Shown: positions 39,440-47,730, counted from the first letter of the stretch. The stretch is DNA of 64,000 nucleotides from Vannielia litorea (GCF_900142295.1 NZ_FSRL01000001.1:2294001-2358000); one strand, 5' to 3'. Numbers and translations are program-made. The notes: generated by a model from the sequence alone, not told the origin.

Positions 39440-39826
39440 ATGGAGACAACCGGACGCTGCCTTTGCGGGGCCACCCGCTTTGCCTTTGCGACTGAGGCGG
39501 TGCTCTGGCAGGGCCTGTGCACCTGCGAGAGCTGCCGCCGCGCAAGCGGGGCGCCGGTGGTGGGCTGGATCGGCGTGACGAACGGCGCCTGGCGCTGGGA
39601 GGGCGCGCCTCCGGGGCGCTACTCGAGCCGGCCCGGGGTGGAACGCTGCTTCTGCACCCGCTGCGGCGCGCCGCTCACCTATGCCAGCGCCGACCACCCG
39701 GGAGAGACCCATTTCCTGGCCGCGCAGCTTGACGACCCCATGGGCTTCGTGCCCGATCATACAGACCATTCCGATGAGGCCCTGCCGTGGTTGGCGGCCC
39801 ATCACCTGCCCCAGGAGACACCATGA
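39440..39826 (+). CDS. GFA (glutathione-dependent formaldehyde-activating/CENP-V) family protein
   Basis: A 128-residue zinc-binding protein. The Mss4-like Cys pattern is intact: GRCLCGATRF, LCTCESCRRASG and CFCTRCGAPLTY supply the metal ligands. The start is the ATG at 39440 (METTGRCLCG). Members include formaldehyde-glutathione adduct enzymes, but most are uncharacterised, so no reaction is assigned. The stop overlaps the ATG of the aminotransferase (ATGA), so the two are co-translated. A link to aldehydes released by amine oxidation would fit the context but is speculative. Confidence 0.85.
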   Translation: METTGRCLCGATRFAFATEAVLWQGLCTCESCRRASGAPVVGWIGVTNGAWRWEGAPPGRYSSRPGVERCFCTRCGAPLTYASADHPGETHFLAAQLDDPMGFVPDHTDHSDEALPWLAAHHLPQETP

Positions 39827-41184
39827 CCACACCGCAAAGCTGGGAGGCCCGCGCCGAGGCCGCCACTCTCTATGGTTTCACCGATCTTCCCACGATCCAT
39901 GCCCGCGGGACCGTGGTGCTGACCCACGGCGAGGGCCCCTATGTGGTGGACGTGCACGGGCGGCGCTACCTCGATGCCAACTCCGGCCTCTGGAACATGG
40001 TCGCCGGCTTCGACCATCCCGGGCTGACGGCGGCGGCGCAGGAGGCCTATGCGCGGTTTCCGGGCTACCACGCCTTCTTCGGCCGGATGAGCGACCAGAC
40101 GGTGATGCTCTCGGAAAAGCTGGTGGAGGTCTCCCCCTTCGACCGGGGCCGGGTGTTCTACACCAACTCCGGCAGCGAGGCGAACGACACGATGGTCAAG
40201 ATGCTCTGGTTCCTTGCCGGGGCCGAGGGCAAGCCGCAGCGGCGCAAGATCCTGACCCGGAAGAACGCCTATCACGGGGTGACGGCGGTGAGCGCCTCGA
40301 TGACCGGCAAGCCCTACAACGAGGTCTTCGGCCTGCCCCTGCCGGGCTTTCTGCACCTGACCTGCCCGCACTACTGGCGCGAGGGCAAGCCGGGCGAGAG
40401 CGAGGCCGAGTTCGTGGCGCGGCTGGCCGCCGAGCTGGAAGAGGTGATCGCGCGCGAGGGCGCCGATACCATCGCCGGCTTCTTCGCCGAGCCGGTGATG
40501 GGCGCGGGCGGGGTGATCCCGGCGCCGGAGGGCTACTTCCAGGCGGTGCAGAAGGTGCTGAAGGCGCACGGGATTCCGCTCGTCTCCGACGAGGTGATCT
40601 GCGGGTTCGGGCGCACCGGCGCGGTCTGGGGCTGCGAGAGCTACGACTTCGTGCCCGATGCGATCATTTCGTCCAAGTGCCTGACGGCGGGGTTCTTTCC
40701 GATGGGCGCGGTGATCCTGGGGCCGGAGCTGGCCGACCGGGTGCAGGCGGCTTCCGAGGCGATCGAGGAGTTCCCCCACGGCTTTACCGCCAGCGGGCAT
40801 CCGGTGGGCTGCGCGATTGCGCTGAAGGCGATCGACGTGATCCTGAACGAGGGGCTGATCGACCGGGTCCGGGAGCTGACGCCGATGTTCGAGGCCGGGA
40901 TGGCGCGGATCGGCGAGAAGGCCAACATCGGCGAGGTGCGCGGGCGCGGGCTGATGGGCGCGCTGGAGGCGGTGGCCGACAAGGCCAGCAAGACCCCCTT
41001 CGACGGGTCGCTCTCGGTCAGCGAAAGGATTGCCAATGCCTGCACCGACGAGGGGCTGATCTGCCGCCCGCTGGGCCAGTCGATCGTGCTTTGCCCGCCG
41101 TTCATCGTGACCGAAGGCCAGATGGCGGAAATGTTCGAGAAGCTGGAAGGCGCGCTCGACAAGGTCTTTGCCGAGGTCGCCTGA
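39823..41184 (+). CDS. Class III aminotransferase (omega-amine:keto acid type)
   Basis: A 453-residue PLP enzyme. SGLWNMVAGFDHPGLTAAAQ, RVFYTNSGSEANDTMVKMLW, IPLVSDEVICGFGRTGAVWG and DAIISSKCLTAGFFPMGAVI (PLP lysine in SSK) are the class III motifs. Relatives transfer the amino group of omega-amino acids or diamines such as putrescine, beta-alanine or taurine to pyruvate or 2-oxoglutarate. Start ATG at 39823 overlaps the GFA stop; a longer frame is not used. In context it may take the amine or aldehyde-derived product of the upstream operon. A long hairpin follows its stop. Confidence 0.88.
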   Translation: MTTPQSWEARAEAATLYGFTDLPTIHARGTVVLTHGEGPYVVDVHGRRYLDANSGLWNMVAGFDHPGLTAAAQEAYARFPGYHAFFGRMSDQTVMLSEKLVEVSPFDRGRVFYTNSGSEANDTMVKMLWFLAGAEGKPQRRKILTRKNAYHGVTAVSASMTGKPYNEVFGLPLPGFLHLTCPHYWREGKPGESEAEFVARLAAELEEVIAREGADTIAGFFAEPVMGAGGVIPAPEGYFQAVQKVLKAHGIPLVSDEVICGFGRTGAVWGCESYDFVPDAIISSKCLTAGFFPMGAVILGPELADRVQAASEAIEEFPHGFTASGHPVGCAIALKAIDVILNEGLIDRVRELTPMFEAGMARIGEKANIGEVRGRGLMGALEAVADKASKTPFDGSLSVSERIANACTDEGLICRPLGQSIVLCPPFIVTEGQMAEMFEKLEGALDKVFAEVA

Positions 41185-41193
41185 GGCCGGAGC

Positions 41194-41218
41194 GGTGTGG
41201 GGGGCACCCCGCCACACC
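41194..41218 (+). terminator. Hairpin after the class III aminotransferase gene
   Basis: GGTGTGG (41194-41200) pairs with CCACACC (41212-41218), and inside it GGGG pairs with CCCC around a CA. It starts ten bases after the stop codon. No T-run follows, as is common in G+C-rich genomes. Confidence 0.5.
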
Positions 41219-41313
41219 ACGCGCGCTCACGGGGATCGGCCCCGCCAGCGATGCGCCGGGCAAGGCCCTGGGGTCCGGCGCGTCAGCTGTGATGCCCGGT
41301 CAATGCGCGCGGC

Positions 41314-41889
41314 TCACTTGCCCAGCTTCGAGAGCTGCTCCTGCAGCGCGGCGAGCTGCGCCTTGATGTCATCCAGATCCTTGCCGCCCTTCGCGGGTTT
41401 GGCCGCGGGGGCGCCATCGTCGGGGGCCGGGCCGGAGGAGCCGAAGGCCGCGGGCATGCCGCCGGTCATCGCCTTGAGAAAGGCCTCCTGCTGGGCGCGC
41501 ATGGCGTCGAACCCGGGCATCGTGGCCATCGGGTTCATCTTGCTCATGTTCTCCAGCATCGTGCTCTGGCCGTTCTGCAGCATCTCGAAGGAGGATTGCA
41601 GGAACGCAGGCACGATCGACTGGGCCTGGCTGGCGTAGCTGCGCACGAGATCCGTGAGCACGCCGGTGGGCAGCACGTTGTCGCCCTTGCTCTCATGCTC
41701 GGCGATGATCTGGAGGAGATACTGGCGGGTGAGGTCATCGCCCGACTTGAGATCGACGATCTGCACCTCACGACCGTCACGGATGAAGTTGGAGATATCC
41801 TCCAGCGTCACGTAATCGGAGGTTTCGGTGTTGTAGAGCCGCCGGCTCGCATACCGCTTGATCAGCAGCGGCGCCTTGTCGTCCGACAT
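41314..41889 (-). CDS. phaR: Polyhydroxyalkanoate synthesis repressor
   Basis: A 191-residue regulator that binds PHA and DNA; when polymer accumulates it leaves its operators and the phasin gene is expressed. PLLIKRYASRRLYNTETSDY is the highly conserved PhaR N-terminal DNA-binding domain, followed by VTLEDISNFIRDGREVQIVD. The C-terminal half is rich in Met and Gln (MTGGMPAAFG, then a predicted helix near IKAQLAALQEQLSKLG). Start at 41889, eight bases after GGGGAG; an ATG at 41904 is less well placed. TGC-rich sites lie directly upstream, consistent with autoregulation. Confidence 0.95.
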   Translation of the reverse strand: MSDDKAPLLIKRYASRRLYNTETSDYVTLEDISNFIRDGREVQIVDLKSGDDLTRQYLLQIIAEHESKGDNVLPTGVLTDLVRSYASQAQSIVPAFLQSSFEMLQNGQSTMLENMSKMNPMATMPGFDAMRAQQEAFLKAMTGGMPAAFGSSGPAPDDGAPAAKPAKGGKDLDDIKAQLAALQEQLSKLGK

Positions 41890-41905
41890 GCGAATACTCC
41901 CCATA

Positions 41906-41937
41906 TTGCAGTGCAGCGAACCGCAGCGTAGTGCAGC
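41906..41937. promoter_or_regulatory. PhaR-type operator upstream of phaR
   Basis: TTGCAGTGCAG (41906-41916) and GTAGTGCAGC (41928-41937) are variants of the TGC-rich CTGC-N3-GCAG element known for PhaR of Paracoccus. They lie 17-48 bp upstream of the phaR start, where a repressor would block its own promoter. Confidence 0.6.
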
Positions 41938-41968
41938 ATTTCTGAAAAAGAAAGCGTTTAGAACGGCA

Positions 41969-41994
41969 AAGGGCGGGTCGTGAGACCCGCCCTT
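41969..41994 (-). terminator. Terminator of the phasin gene
   Basis: A perfect 11-bp stem (AAGGGCGGGTC / GACCCGCCCTT) closed by a four-base loop, 52 bp after the phaP stop, with T residues on the downstream side in the phaP direction. Confidence 0.8.
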
Positions 41995-42046
41995 CCGTCA
42001 GCGCCTCCAGGGAGGAGGAGAGGCGCCGGATTTTCGTGCTGCGGCC

Positions 42047-42496
42047 TTACTTGGCGGCAGCGGCTTTCTTGGCAGCGGTGGTCACGTCGTTGGTGGCCTT
42101 CTTCACGGCGGCGGTGGCCTCTTCCGAGAAGTCCTTGCCGGCAGCCAGCATCAGCTCGACGGTTTCCATCTGCACCTTCTTCGCAACTTCGGCGAAGGCA
42201 GCCATGTTCTCGGCAGTCATCTCGGCCTGGGCAGAGGCGAAGTCGGTCATGGCTTTGGTGTAGTCGGTGGGCTCGTCCTTCACCTTGGTGAGGGTCGCGG
42301 CCTTGGCGATGGTTTCCTTGGTCCACTTCGAGGAGATCTCGGTGGAGGAAGCAGCAGCTTCGAGGGCAACGGCGGAGAGCTTCTCGCCGAGAGCGGCGGA
42401 GGATTTGAAAACGTCCTGCATCGCGGTCGCGTCAACGGGGAACGCAGCCATCATGTCCTGCATCATCTTGGTCATGTCGTTGGTGGTCTTGGCCAT
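42047..42496 (-). CDS. phaP: Phasin, PHA granule surface protein
   Basis: Coats polyhydroxyalkanoate granules and controls their number and size. The 149-residue protein is Ala-rich and almost wholly helical (SSAALGEKLSAVALEAAASS, DFASAQAEMTAENMAAFAEV) and ends in a Lys/Ala tail (TTAAKKAAAAK), typical of the phasin_2 family. Start ATG at 42496 has AAAAGGAG seven bases upstream; the open frame further upstream runs through the operator and is not used. It is preceded by a perfect PhaR operator repeat and followed by a strong terminator, so it is a separately regulated, probably highly expressed single gene. Confidence 0.92.
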   Translation of the reverse strand: MAKTTNDMTKMMQDMMAAFPVDATAMQDVFKSSAALGEKLSAVALEAAASSTEISSKWTKETIAKAATLTKVKDEPTDYTKAMTDFASAQAEMTAENMAAFAEVAKKVQMETVELMLAAGKDFSEEATAAVKKATNDVTTAAKKAAAAK

Positions 42497-42573
42497 GGGT
42501 CTATCTCCTTTTGGTGCGGCGGGCACCGGGTTGTTTCGGGTGGGCTGTTGTTGTCTTCGAGGAGATAGATACA

Positions 42574-42615
42574 TGCTGCAGTGCAGAATTTCAAGGTTTT
42601 TTCTGCACTGCAGCA
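42574..42615. promoter_or_regulatory. PhaR operator upstream of phaP: 15-bp perfect inverted repeat
   Basis: TGCTGCAGTGCAGAA (42574-42588) and TTCTGCACTGCAGCA (42601-42615) are exact reverse complements, 12 bp apart. Each contains CTGC-N3-GCAG, the known PhaR binding pattern, with centres 27 bp apart. The element sits 78-120 bp upstream of the phaP ATG, just beyond the phaC stop. Confidence 0.75.
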
Positions 42616-42640
42616 AAAATAATAAATCGTGTAATTTCAG

Positions 42641-44428
42641 TTACCTGGACGAAATCACATAGGTTCCGGGCGCTTTTGCAAGCGCAGGATGGCTGGAATC
42701 GCCGGGTTGGCGGGCCTCAACCTTCTTGCCCGAGCGCGAGCGCAGCCAGGCCTCCCAGCGCGGCCACCAGGAGCCCTCGTTGTAATCCGCCGCCGCCTGC
42801 CACGCCTCGGGATCGGCGGTCAGGTCGGGGTTGGTGTAATGGCCATACTTCTTTTTGCTGGGCGGATTCACGATGCCGGCGATATGGCCGCTCTCGGAGA
42901 GGATGAAGGTCTTGTCTTTCGATCCCATCTGCCGGATGCCACGGTAGCTCGCCTTCCAGGCCGCGATGTGATCGGTCTCGCAGGCGATGGCGCAGACCGG
43001 CACGTCGATGCTGGAGAGCGAAAGCCGCTCGCCGCAAAGCTCGATCTCGCCCCTGGCCAGCTGATCCTCCTGGCAGAGCTTGCGCAGGTACTCGACCGAC
43101 ATCTTCGCCGGCAGGTTGGTGCTGTCGCCGTTCCAGTAGAGCAGGTCGAAGGCCGGAGGGGTCTCGCCCATCATGTAGCTGCGGATCGCCGGGCGGTAGA
43201 TCAGGTCGTTCGAGCGCAGGTAGGAAAAGGTGCGCGACATGTAGAAGCTGTCGAGATAGCCCCGCTCGTTGACCTCGGCCTCGATCCCGTCGACGAAGTC
43301 ATCGGTCAGGAACACCCCCACCTCGCCCTGGTCGGAGAAATCGGTCAGCGTGGTGAAGAAGGTGGCGCTCTTCACCGTGTCGTCGCCGCGTGCCTTCAGC
43401 AGCGAGAGGGTGAGCGAGAGGGTGGTGCCGGCGATGCAGTAGCCGATGGCATTGACCTGCTTCTCGCCGGTGATCTGCTTCACCTGCTCCAGCGCGGTGA
43501 GGTAGCCCTCCTCGATGTAGTCGCCCAGCCCGGTGTCGCGGTAGCTGGCGTCGGGATTGACCCAGCTGACCACGAAGAGCGTGTAGCCCTGCTCGGTGAT
43601 CCACTTGATCAGCGAGTTCTGCGGCTTCAGGTCGAGGATGTAGAACTTGTTGATCCAGGGCGGAAAGATGATGAGCGGGGTCTTGTACTGCTGCTCGGTG
43701 GCGGGCGCGTACTGGATCAGCTCGAACATCCGGTTGCGATAGACGACTTCGCCCTCGGTGGTGCCGATGTTGCCGCCGACCTTGAAGGCGTTCTTGTCGG
43801 CGAGGTTCACCACGAAGTCGCCCTCGTGATCCTCGAGATCCTTCACCAGGTTCTCCAGCCCGTCGACCAGGCTCTGCCCGTCGGTCTCGACCGCGCGCTC
43901 CAGCGCCTCGGGATTGGTGGCCAGGAAGTTGGTGGGCGACATCAGGTCGACGATCTGCTTGGAGAAATACTCCAGCCGCCTCCTGTCGCCCTCGTCCAGC
44001 CCGTCGAGCTCGCCGACCGCGTTGCCGATGGCCTGGGACGAGAAGAGGTACTGCTGCTTGATGTAGTTGAAGTAGGGATGGGTCTGCCAGAGCGGCGAGG
44101 AGAACCGCGGATCGGGGCCGGAGGCATCCTCGGGCGGCGCGAGCTTGCCCTGGACAAGATTTTGCTGGGTGTCGATGTAATGCTTGAGCGTCTTGCCCCA
44201 GTAGCTCACCTGCTGCTCGAAGATCTTGGAGGGATTCGCCATCATCTCCTGCCAGTAGGCGGCGGCGGCCTTGGCGTAGAGTTCGGGCGAAGGACCCTGC
44301 AGCGAGGGCGCGACCTGGCGCTGATGGCTCAGCGCGGCAACGAGTCGTTGCGAAAGTGCCTCAATCTTGGCCAGGTTCTGTTCGAGCTTGGAGGGATCGA
44401 CGGCCGCGTCGGTTTCATCAGTTGTCAT
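42641..44428 (-). CDS. phaC: Class I poly(3-hydroxyalkanoate) synthase
   Basis: Polymerises (R)-3-hydroxyacyl-CoA into PHA on the granule surface. The 595-residue protein has an N-terminal helical domain (to about 200) and an alpha/beta-hydrolase catalytic domain. The nucleophile is C331 in the lipase-like box AIGYCIAGTTLSL; the Asp and His are expected at TDDFVDG or later and at SESGHIAGIVNPP. PPWINKFYILDLKPQNSLIK is a signature of the class I enzyme. I choose the ATG at 44428 (MTTDETDAAVD), nine bases after GGGGGGA; an ATG at 44437 is too close to it. Divergent from phaZ, 113 bp between starts. Confidence 0.96.
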   Translation of the reverse strand: MTTDETDAAVDPSKLEQNLAKIEALSQRLVAALSHQRQVAPSLQGPSPELYAKAAAAYWQEMMANPSKIFEQQVSYWGKTLKHYIDTQQNLVQGKLAPPEDASGPDPRFSSPLWQTHPYFNYIKQQYLFSSQAIGNAVGELDGLDEGDRRRLEYFSKQIVDLMSPTNFLATNPEALERAVETDGQSLVDGLENLVKDLEDHEGDFVVNLADKNAFKVGGNIGTTEGEVVYRNRMFELIQYAPATEQQYKTPLIIFPPWINKFYILDLKPQNSLIKWITEQGYTLFVVSWVNPDASYRDTGLGDYIEEGYLTALEQVKQITGEKQVNAIGYCIAGTTLSLTLSLLKARGDDTVKSATFFTTLTDFSDQGEVGVFLTDDFVDGIEAEVNERGYLDSFYMSRTFSYLRSNDLIYRPAIRSYMMGETPPAFDLLYWNGDSTNLPAKMSVEYLRKLCQEDQLARGEIELCGERLSLSSIDVPVCAIACETDHIAAWKASYRGIRQMGSKDKTFILSESGHIAGIVNPPSKKKYGHYTNPDLTADPEAWQAAADYNEGSWWPRWEAWLRSRSGKKVEARQPGDSSHPALAKAPGTYVISSR

Positions 44429-44541
44429 GCTAATCATTCCCCCCTAACTTCTTCTTAAAAGGTAGCGCCGCAAGCTTGGGAGGGGCAAGCGGCATGTTGC
44501 CCCAGCGGCACGAGGGTGCCGACGGGCAAGGAAAGGCGCAC

Positions 44542-45813
44542 ATGAAGAGCATGTTCAGCTACGATGTGATGGAGAGCTTTCGCATCACCAACCAGTGGCT
44601 CGGGGCTTCGGCCAAGGCCCTGTACTCCTATCCCGCCTTCGGGCTCTCGGCCAATCCGATGGTGGCGATGACCGCCGCCTGGGGCGAGGTGACCGAGCGC
44701 AGCTTTGCCCGGATGGTGCTGAAACCCGACTGGAACATCAGCCACGTCGTCGGCGAGGACGGGCGCGACCACCTCGTGAGCATCGAGACCACGGTGAAGA
44801 AGGCCTTCGGCGACCTGATCCACTTCAACGTGCTGGGCCGCGCCGAGAAGGAGCGCAAGGTTCTGCTGGTGGCGCCGATGAGCGGCCACTACGCCACGCT
44901 GCTGCGCTCCACGGTAGTTTCGCTGCTGCCCGATTGCGAGGTCTACATCACCGACTGGCACAATGCCCGCGACATCGCAGTGAGCGAAGGCAAGTTCGAC
45001 GTGGAGGATTACACCCTCTACATCGTCGACTTCCTGCGCAAGCTCGGGCCCGACACCCATGTGATCGCCGTATGCCAGCCCGCCCCCCTGGCGCTGGCCG
45101 CCACCGCCTATCTCGCCGCCGAGGACCCCGATGCGCAGCCCAACTCGCTGACCCTCATCGGCGGCCCGATCGACCCGGGCGCGGCCCCCACCGAGGTCAC
45201 CGACTTCGGCCGCTCCGTGACCATGGGCCAGCTCGAGCAGCATGTGATCCAGCGCGTAGGCTTCAAGTATCGCGGCGCCGGGCGGCTGGTTTATCCGGGC
45301 CTGCAACAGCTGGCCTCCTTCATCGCCATGAACTCCGAGACCCACGCCAAGGCCTTCGCCGATCAGGTGGTGGCCGTGGCCAAGGGCGAGGCCTCCGATG
45401 CCGACCGGCACAACAAGTTCTACGACGAGTATCTCGCCGTGATGGACATGACCGCCGAGTTCTATCTCTCCACGGTCGAGCGGATCTTCAAGGAGCGCGA
45501 GATCGCCCGCAACGTCTTCGAGGTCGATGGCAAGCGGGTGGACATCGGCAAGATCACCGACGTGGCGGTGAAGACGGTGGAAGGCGCGAATGACGACATC
45601 TCGGCACCGGGCCAATGCGTGGCCGCGCTGGAGATGCTCACCGGCCTGCCCGATGACATGAAGGCCAGCCACCTCGAGCCGGGCGCGGGCCACTACGGCA
45701 TCTTCGCGGGCCGCAGCTGGCGCAACAACATCCGCCCGCTGGTGCTGGAGTTCATCGACGCCAACTGCCGGCACGGCAAGCGCCGTCCCACGGCGGTGAA
45801 GCAGGCCTCGTAG
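44542..45813 (+). CDS. phaZ: Intracellular poly(3-hydroxybutyrate) depolymerase
   Basis: Degrades stored PHA to oligomers or monomers when carbon is scarce. The 423-residue protein starts MKSMFSYDVMESFRITNQWL, typical of the PhaZ1/PhaZ intracellular family. The catalytic cysteine is C178 in HVIAVCQPAPLAL, where extracellular depolymerases have Ser. VLLVAPMSGHYATLLRSTVV and EVYITDWHNARDIAVSEGKF are further family motifs. Start ATG at 44542, preceded by AAGGAAAGG. It shares the divergent intergenic region with phaC; a hairpin lies directly after its stop. Confidence 0.95.
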   Translation: MKSMFSYDVMESFRITNQWLGASAKALYSYPAFGLSANPMVAMTAAWGEVTERSFARMVLKPDWNISHVVGEDGRDHLVSIETTVKKAFGDLIHFNVLGRAEKERKVLLVAPMSGHYATLLRSTVVSLLPDCEVYITDWHNARDIAVSEGKFDVEDYTLYIVDFLRKLGPDTHVIAVCQPAPLALAATAYLAAEDPDAQPNSLTLIGGPIDPGAAPTEVTDFGRSVTMGQLEQHVIQRVGFKYRGAGRLVYPGLQQLASFIAMNSETHAKAFADQVVAVAKGEASDADRHNKFYDEYLAVMDMTAEFYLSTVERIFKEREIARNVFEVDGKRVDIGKITDVAVKTVEGANDDISAPGQCVAALEMLTGLPDDMKASHLEPGAGHYGIFAGRSWRNNIRPLVLEFIDANCRHGKRRPTAVKQAS

Positions 45814-45817
45814 CGAT

Positions 45818-45836
45818 TGGCGGGTTTCACCCGCCA
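45818..45836. terminator. Bidirectional hairpin between phaZ and a hydrolase gene
   Basis: A perfect 8-bp stem (TGGCGGGT / ACCCGCCA) with a three-base loop, five bases after the phaZ stop and nine bases from the convergent hydrolase stop. Confidence 0.65.
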
Positions 45837-45844
45837 CCGCCACC

Positions 45845-46555
45845 TCACCTCAGCACGAGCGGCGCGTCGAGAAAGTCCTTGAGCGCGTGGTTCACCGCCG
45901 AGGGCTGCTCCAGCGTCAGGTAGTGGCCGGCCCCGGTGATAACCTTCAGCTCGGCGTTGGGGATCAGCTCGGCCAGGAATTCGTGGCGCTTCACCCCGTA
46001 GAGCAGGTCTTCGCTGCCGCACATCAGCAGCACCGGCTGCTTGGCCTTGCGCAGGGTGCGCTGCGGGTCGGGGCGGCGTTGCAGCGCACGGGACTGGCGG
46101 ACAAACACATCGGGCCCGAGCGCCTCGGCCATGTCGAGCACCAGGTCGATGATCTCGTCGCGGTGCGGCCCCTCCCCCACCCCGGCGGCCTCGATCTGAG
46201 CCTTGGCCACCTCGATCAGCCGCCCGTTGCGCACGCCGATGATGCCCGGCTCCCGGTCGGCCGCCACATGGGGCGGCTCGGTCAGCGCGGTGGTCGAGAT
46301 CAGCGCCACCCGGCTCACCCGGTCGGGCGCGCGGTTGAGCACCTCCATCGCCACCATGCCGCCAAGGTCCACCCCGCAGAGGGAAAAGCGCTTGGGCGCG
46401 CCGTCGAGCACCCGCTGCGCCAGGGCACCGACGCTGTCGGCATGGGCAACCGAGCCGATCTGCACCGCCCGGCTGGCGGAAAAGCTCATGATCTGCGGCC
46501 AGAACGCCCGCGCGTCGCACATGAATCCGGGAAGAAATACAACGGGGTCGGCCAT
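45845..46555 (-). CDS. Alpha/beta hydrolase with Asp at the nucleophile position
   Basis: A 236-residue alpha/beta-hydrolase fold protein. VVFLPGFMCDARAFWPQI carries the oxyanion region, PVLLMCGSEDLLYGVKRHEF the acid residue and VITGAGHYLTLEQPSAVNHA the catalytic His. The nucleophile elbow reads LCGVDLGGMVAME, so D63 stands where relatives of this subfamily have Ser (GLSMGG-like). Asp nucleophiles occur in haloalkane dehalogenases and epoxide hydrolases, but the overall sequence is of the esterase type. Start ATG at 46555 (MADPVVFLPG). It is convergent with phaZ and 132 bp downstream of a VOC protein gene on the same strand. Substrate unknown. Confidence 0.85.
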   Translation of the reverse strand: MADPVVFLPGFMCDARAFWPQIMSFSASRAVQIGSVAHADSVGALAQRVLDGAPKRFSLCGVDLGGMVAMEVLNRAPDRVSRVALISTTALTEPPHVAADREPGIIGVRNGRLIEVAKAQIEAAGVGEGPHRDEIIDLVLDMAEALGPDVFVRQSRALQRRPDPQRTLRKAKQPVLLMCGSEDLLYGVKRHEFLAELIPNAELKVITGAGHYLTLEQPSAVNHALKDFLDAPLVLR

Positions 46556-46687
46556 TGGCTGCCAGTCCTTGCCTCGCGCCGCGCTCTCCGGGGCGGCTTC
46601 GGGCCAGAGGCTACCCGCGCACCCGTGCTGCCGCAAGGGCACAAGCCCGTGTGGAGGCCGGAGCGGCGGTGCAGCGCGGGTGGCGGC

Positions 46688-47116
46688 TCAGGCCGCCCCG
46701 TTCCACTGAAACGCACCATCGGGGCCCAGCGGCGCATGGGGGTTCCAGGCGACCTCCCAGATGTGGCCCTCAGGATCGGCGAAATAGCCGATGTGGCCGC
46801 CCCAGAAGATGTCATGCGCGGGCTTCAGGATCCTGGCCCCCGCCGCCTCCGCCGCCTCGAGCAGCTGCGCCACCTCGGCCTTTTCGCGCACGTTGTAGGC
46901 ATAGGTCGCCGCGCCGTGGCCCAGGCTCTCGACCGGAACGCCCATGTCGCGGGCCAGCATCGCGATGGGATAAAGCCCCAGCGTCTGCCCGATGAGGTCG
47001 AAGGCGATCACGCCATCGGGCGCCTCGACACGCTGCCAGCCAAGCGCCTCGTAGAAGGCCGCCGCAGCCTCGGGGTCGTGCACCCCGAGGGTGATGAGGC
47101 TGATCCGCTGTTCCAT
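46688..47116 (-). CDS. VOC (glyoxalase/bleomycin resistance) family protein
   Basis: A 142-residue protein with two betaalphabetabetabeta modules, MEQRISLITLGVHDPEAAAA at the start and FWGGHIGYFADPEGHIWEVA near the end. The latter is the standard second-half motif of VOC proteins, with the metal-ligand Glu in WEVA. Such proteins include dioxygenases, glyoxalases and resistance proteins; no substrate can be named. ATG at 47116. It lies between a hydrolase and an uncharacterised tail-anchored protein, all on the same strand. Confidence 0.88.
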   Translation of the reverse strand: MEQRISLITLGVHDPEAAAAFYEALGWQRVEAPDGVIAFDLIGQTLGLYPIAMLARDMGVPVESLGHGAATYAYNVREKAEVAQLLEAAEAAGARILKPAHDIFWGGHIGYFADPEGHIWEVAWNPHAPLGPDGAFQWNGAA

Positions 47117-47166
47117 GTCCGTCTCCCGAGATGCCCCGGCAGGTTAGGCGAACAAAAAATGAACGT

Positions 47167-47730
47167 CTAGCTCTTCTTCCGGGTCAGGATGACAAAGAGC
47201 GCGATGCAGAGCGTGATGATGTCGGTCATCATCGTAGGCGCCGGGATGTAATCCGTGCCGCCGCCGCCCGGATCGAGCTGCTTGATGGTAGCGGTCAGCT
47301 CCTGGCTTTCCTGCGCGGTCAGGCCGAGATCGTCGCCGCCGTCCACCAGCTTCTCGAAGGCCTTGCCCAGCGCCTCCCAGGCGAGGTCGGGGCCGGTCAT
47401 GGCGGCGAGCAGGTCGGCGATGGCCTGGGCCAGCACCAGCGCCTGCTGGCGCAGGCCGGCGATGTTGGCCTGGTGCGAGCGCAGCGACTGGCGGCCCGCG
47501 TAGTCGAGCTTGCGCGGGTTGCCGTAGCGCACGCTCAGGAGGCCCTCGGAGGAGCGCAGGTCGCGGCGGATGCCCTCGAGCTGCTGCTGCCAGCGGGCCA
47601 CCTTGGCCATGATCTCGCCATGCTTGGTGGAGGTCGACTTGACGCTCGCGCCCGCGTTCACCTTCAGGGTTTCGGTCACAACCTGTTCGGTCAGCGTGCG
47701 GAGAAGGATCTTTTTGGCTTCATGATTCAT
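47167..47730 (-). CDS. Unknown coiled-coil protein with a C-terminal membrane anchor
   Basis: A 187-residue protein of no family known to me. It starts MNHEAKKILLRTLTEQVVTE. Residues about 40-120 are helical and coiled-coil-like (HGEIMAKVARWQQQLEGIRR, SHQANIAGLRQQALVLAQAI). A Gly-rich hinge (QLDPGGGGTDYIP) leads to a single C-terminal hydrophobic segment (MMTDIITLCIALFVILTRKK) ending in basic residues. This is the layout of a tail-anchored inner-membrane protein with its bulk in the cytoplasm. It stands alone, with about 50 bp to the VOC gene. No domain supports a reaction. Confidence 0.75.
   Translation of the reverse strand: MNHEAKKILLRTLTEQVVTETLKVNAGASVKSTSTKHGEIMAKVARWQQQLEGIRRDLRSSEGLLSVRYGNPRKLDYAGRQSLRSHQANIAGLRQQALVLAQAIADLLAAMTGPDLAWEALGKAFEKLVDGGDDLGLTAQESQELTATIKQLDPGGGGTDYIPAPTMMTDIITLCIALFVILTRKKS

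Noticed and set aside
37041..39545. Minus-strand open frame of about 834 codons spanning the DegT and LysR genes
   Set aside because: It crosses two well-supported genes in other frames, runs through the inverted repeat at 38334-38393 and has no coherent domain.
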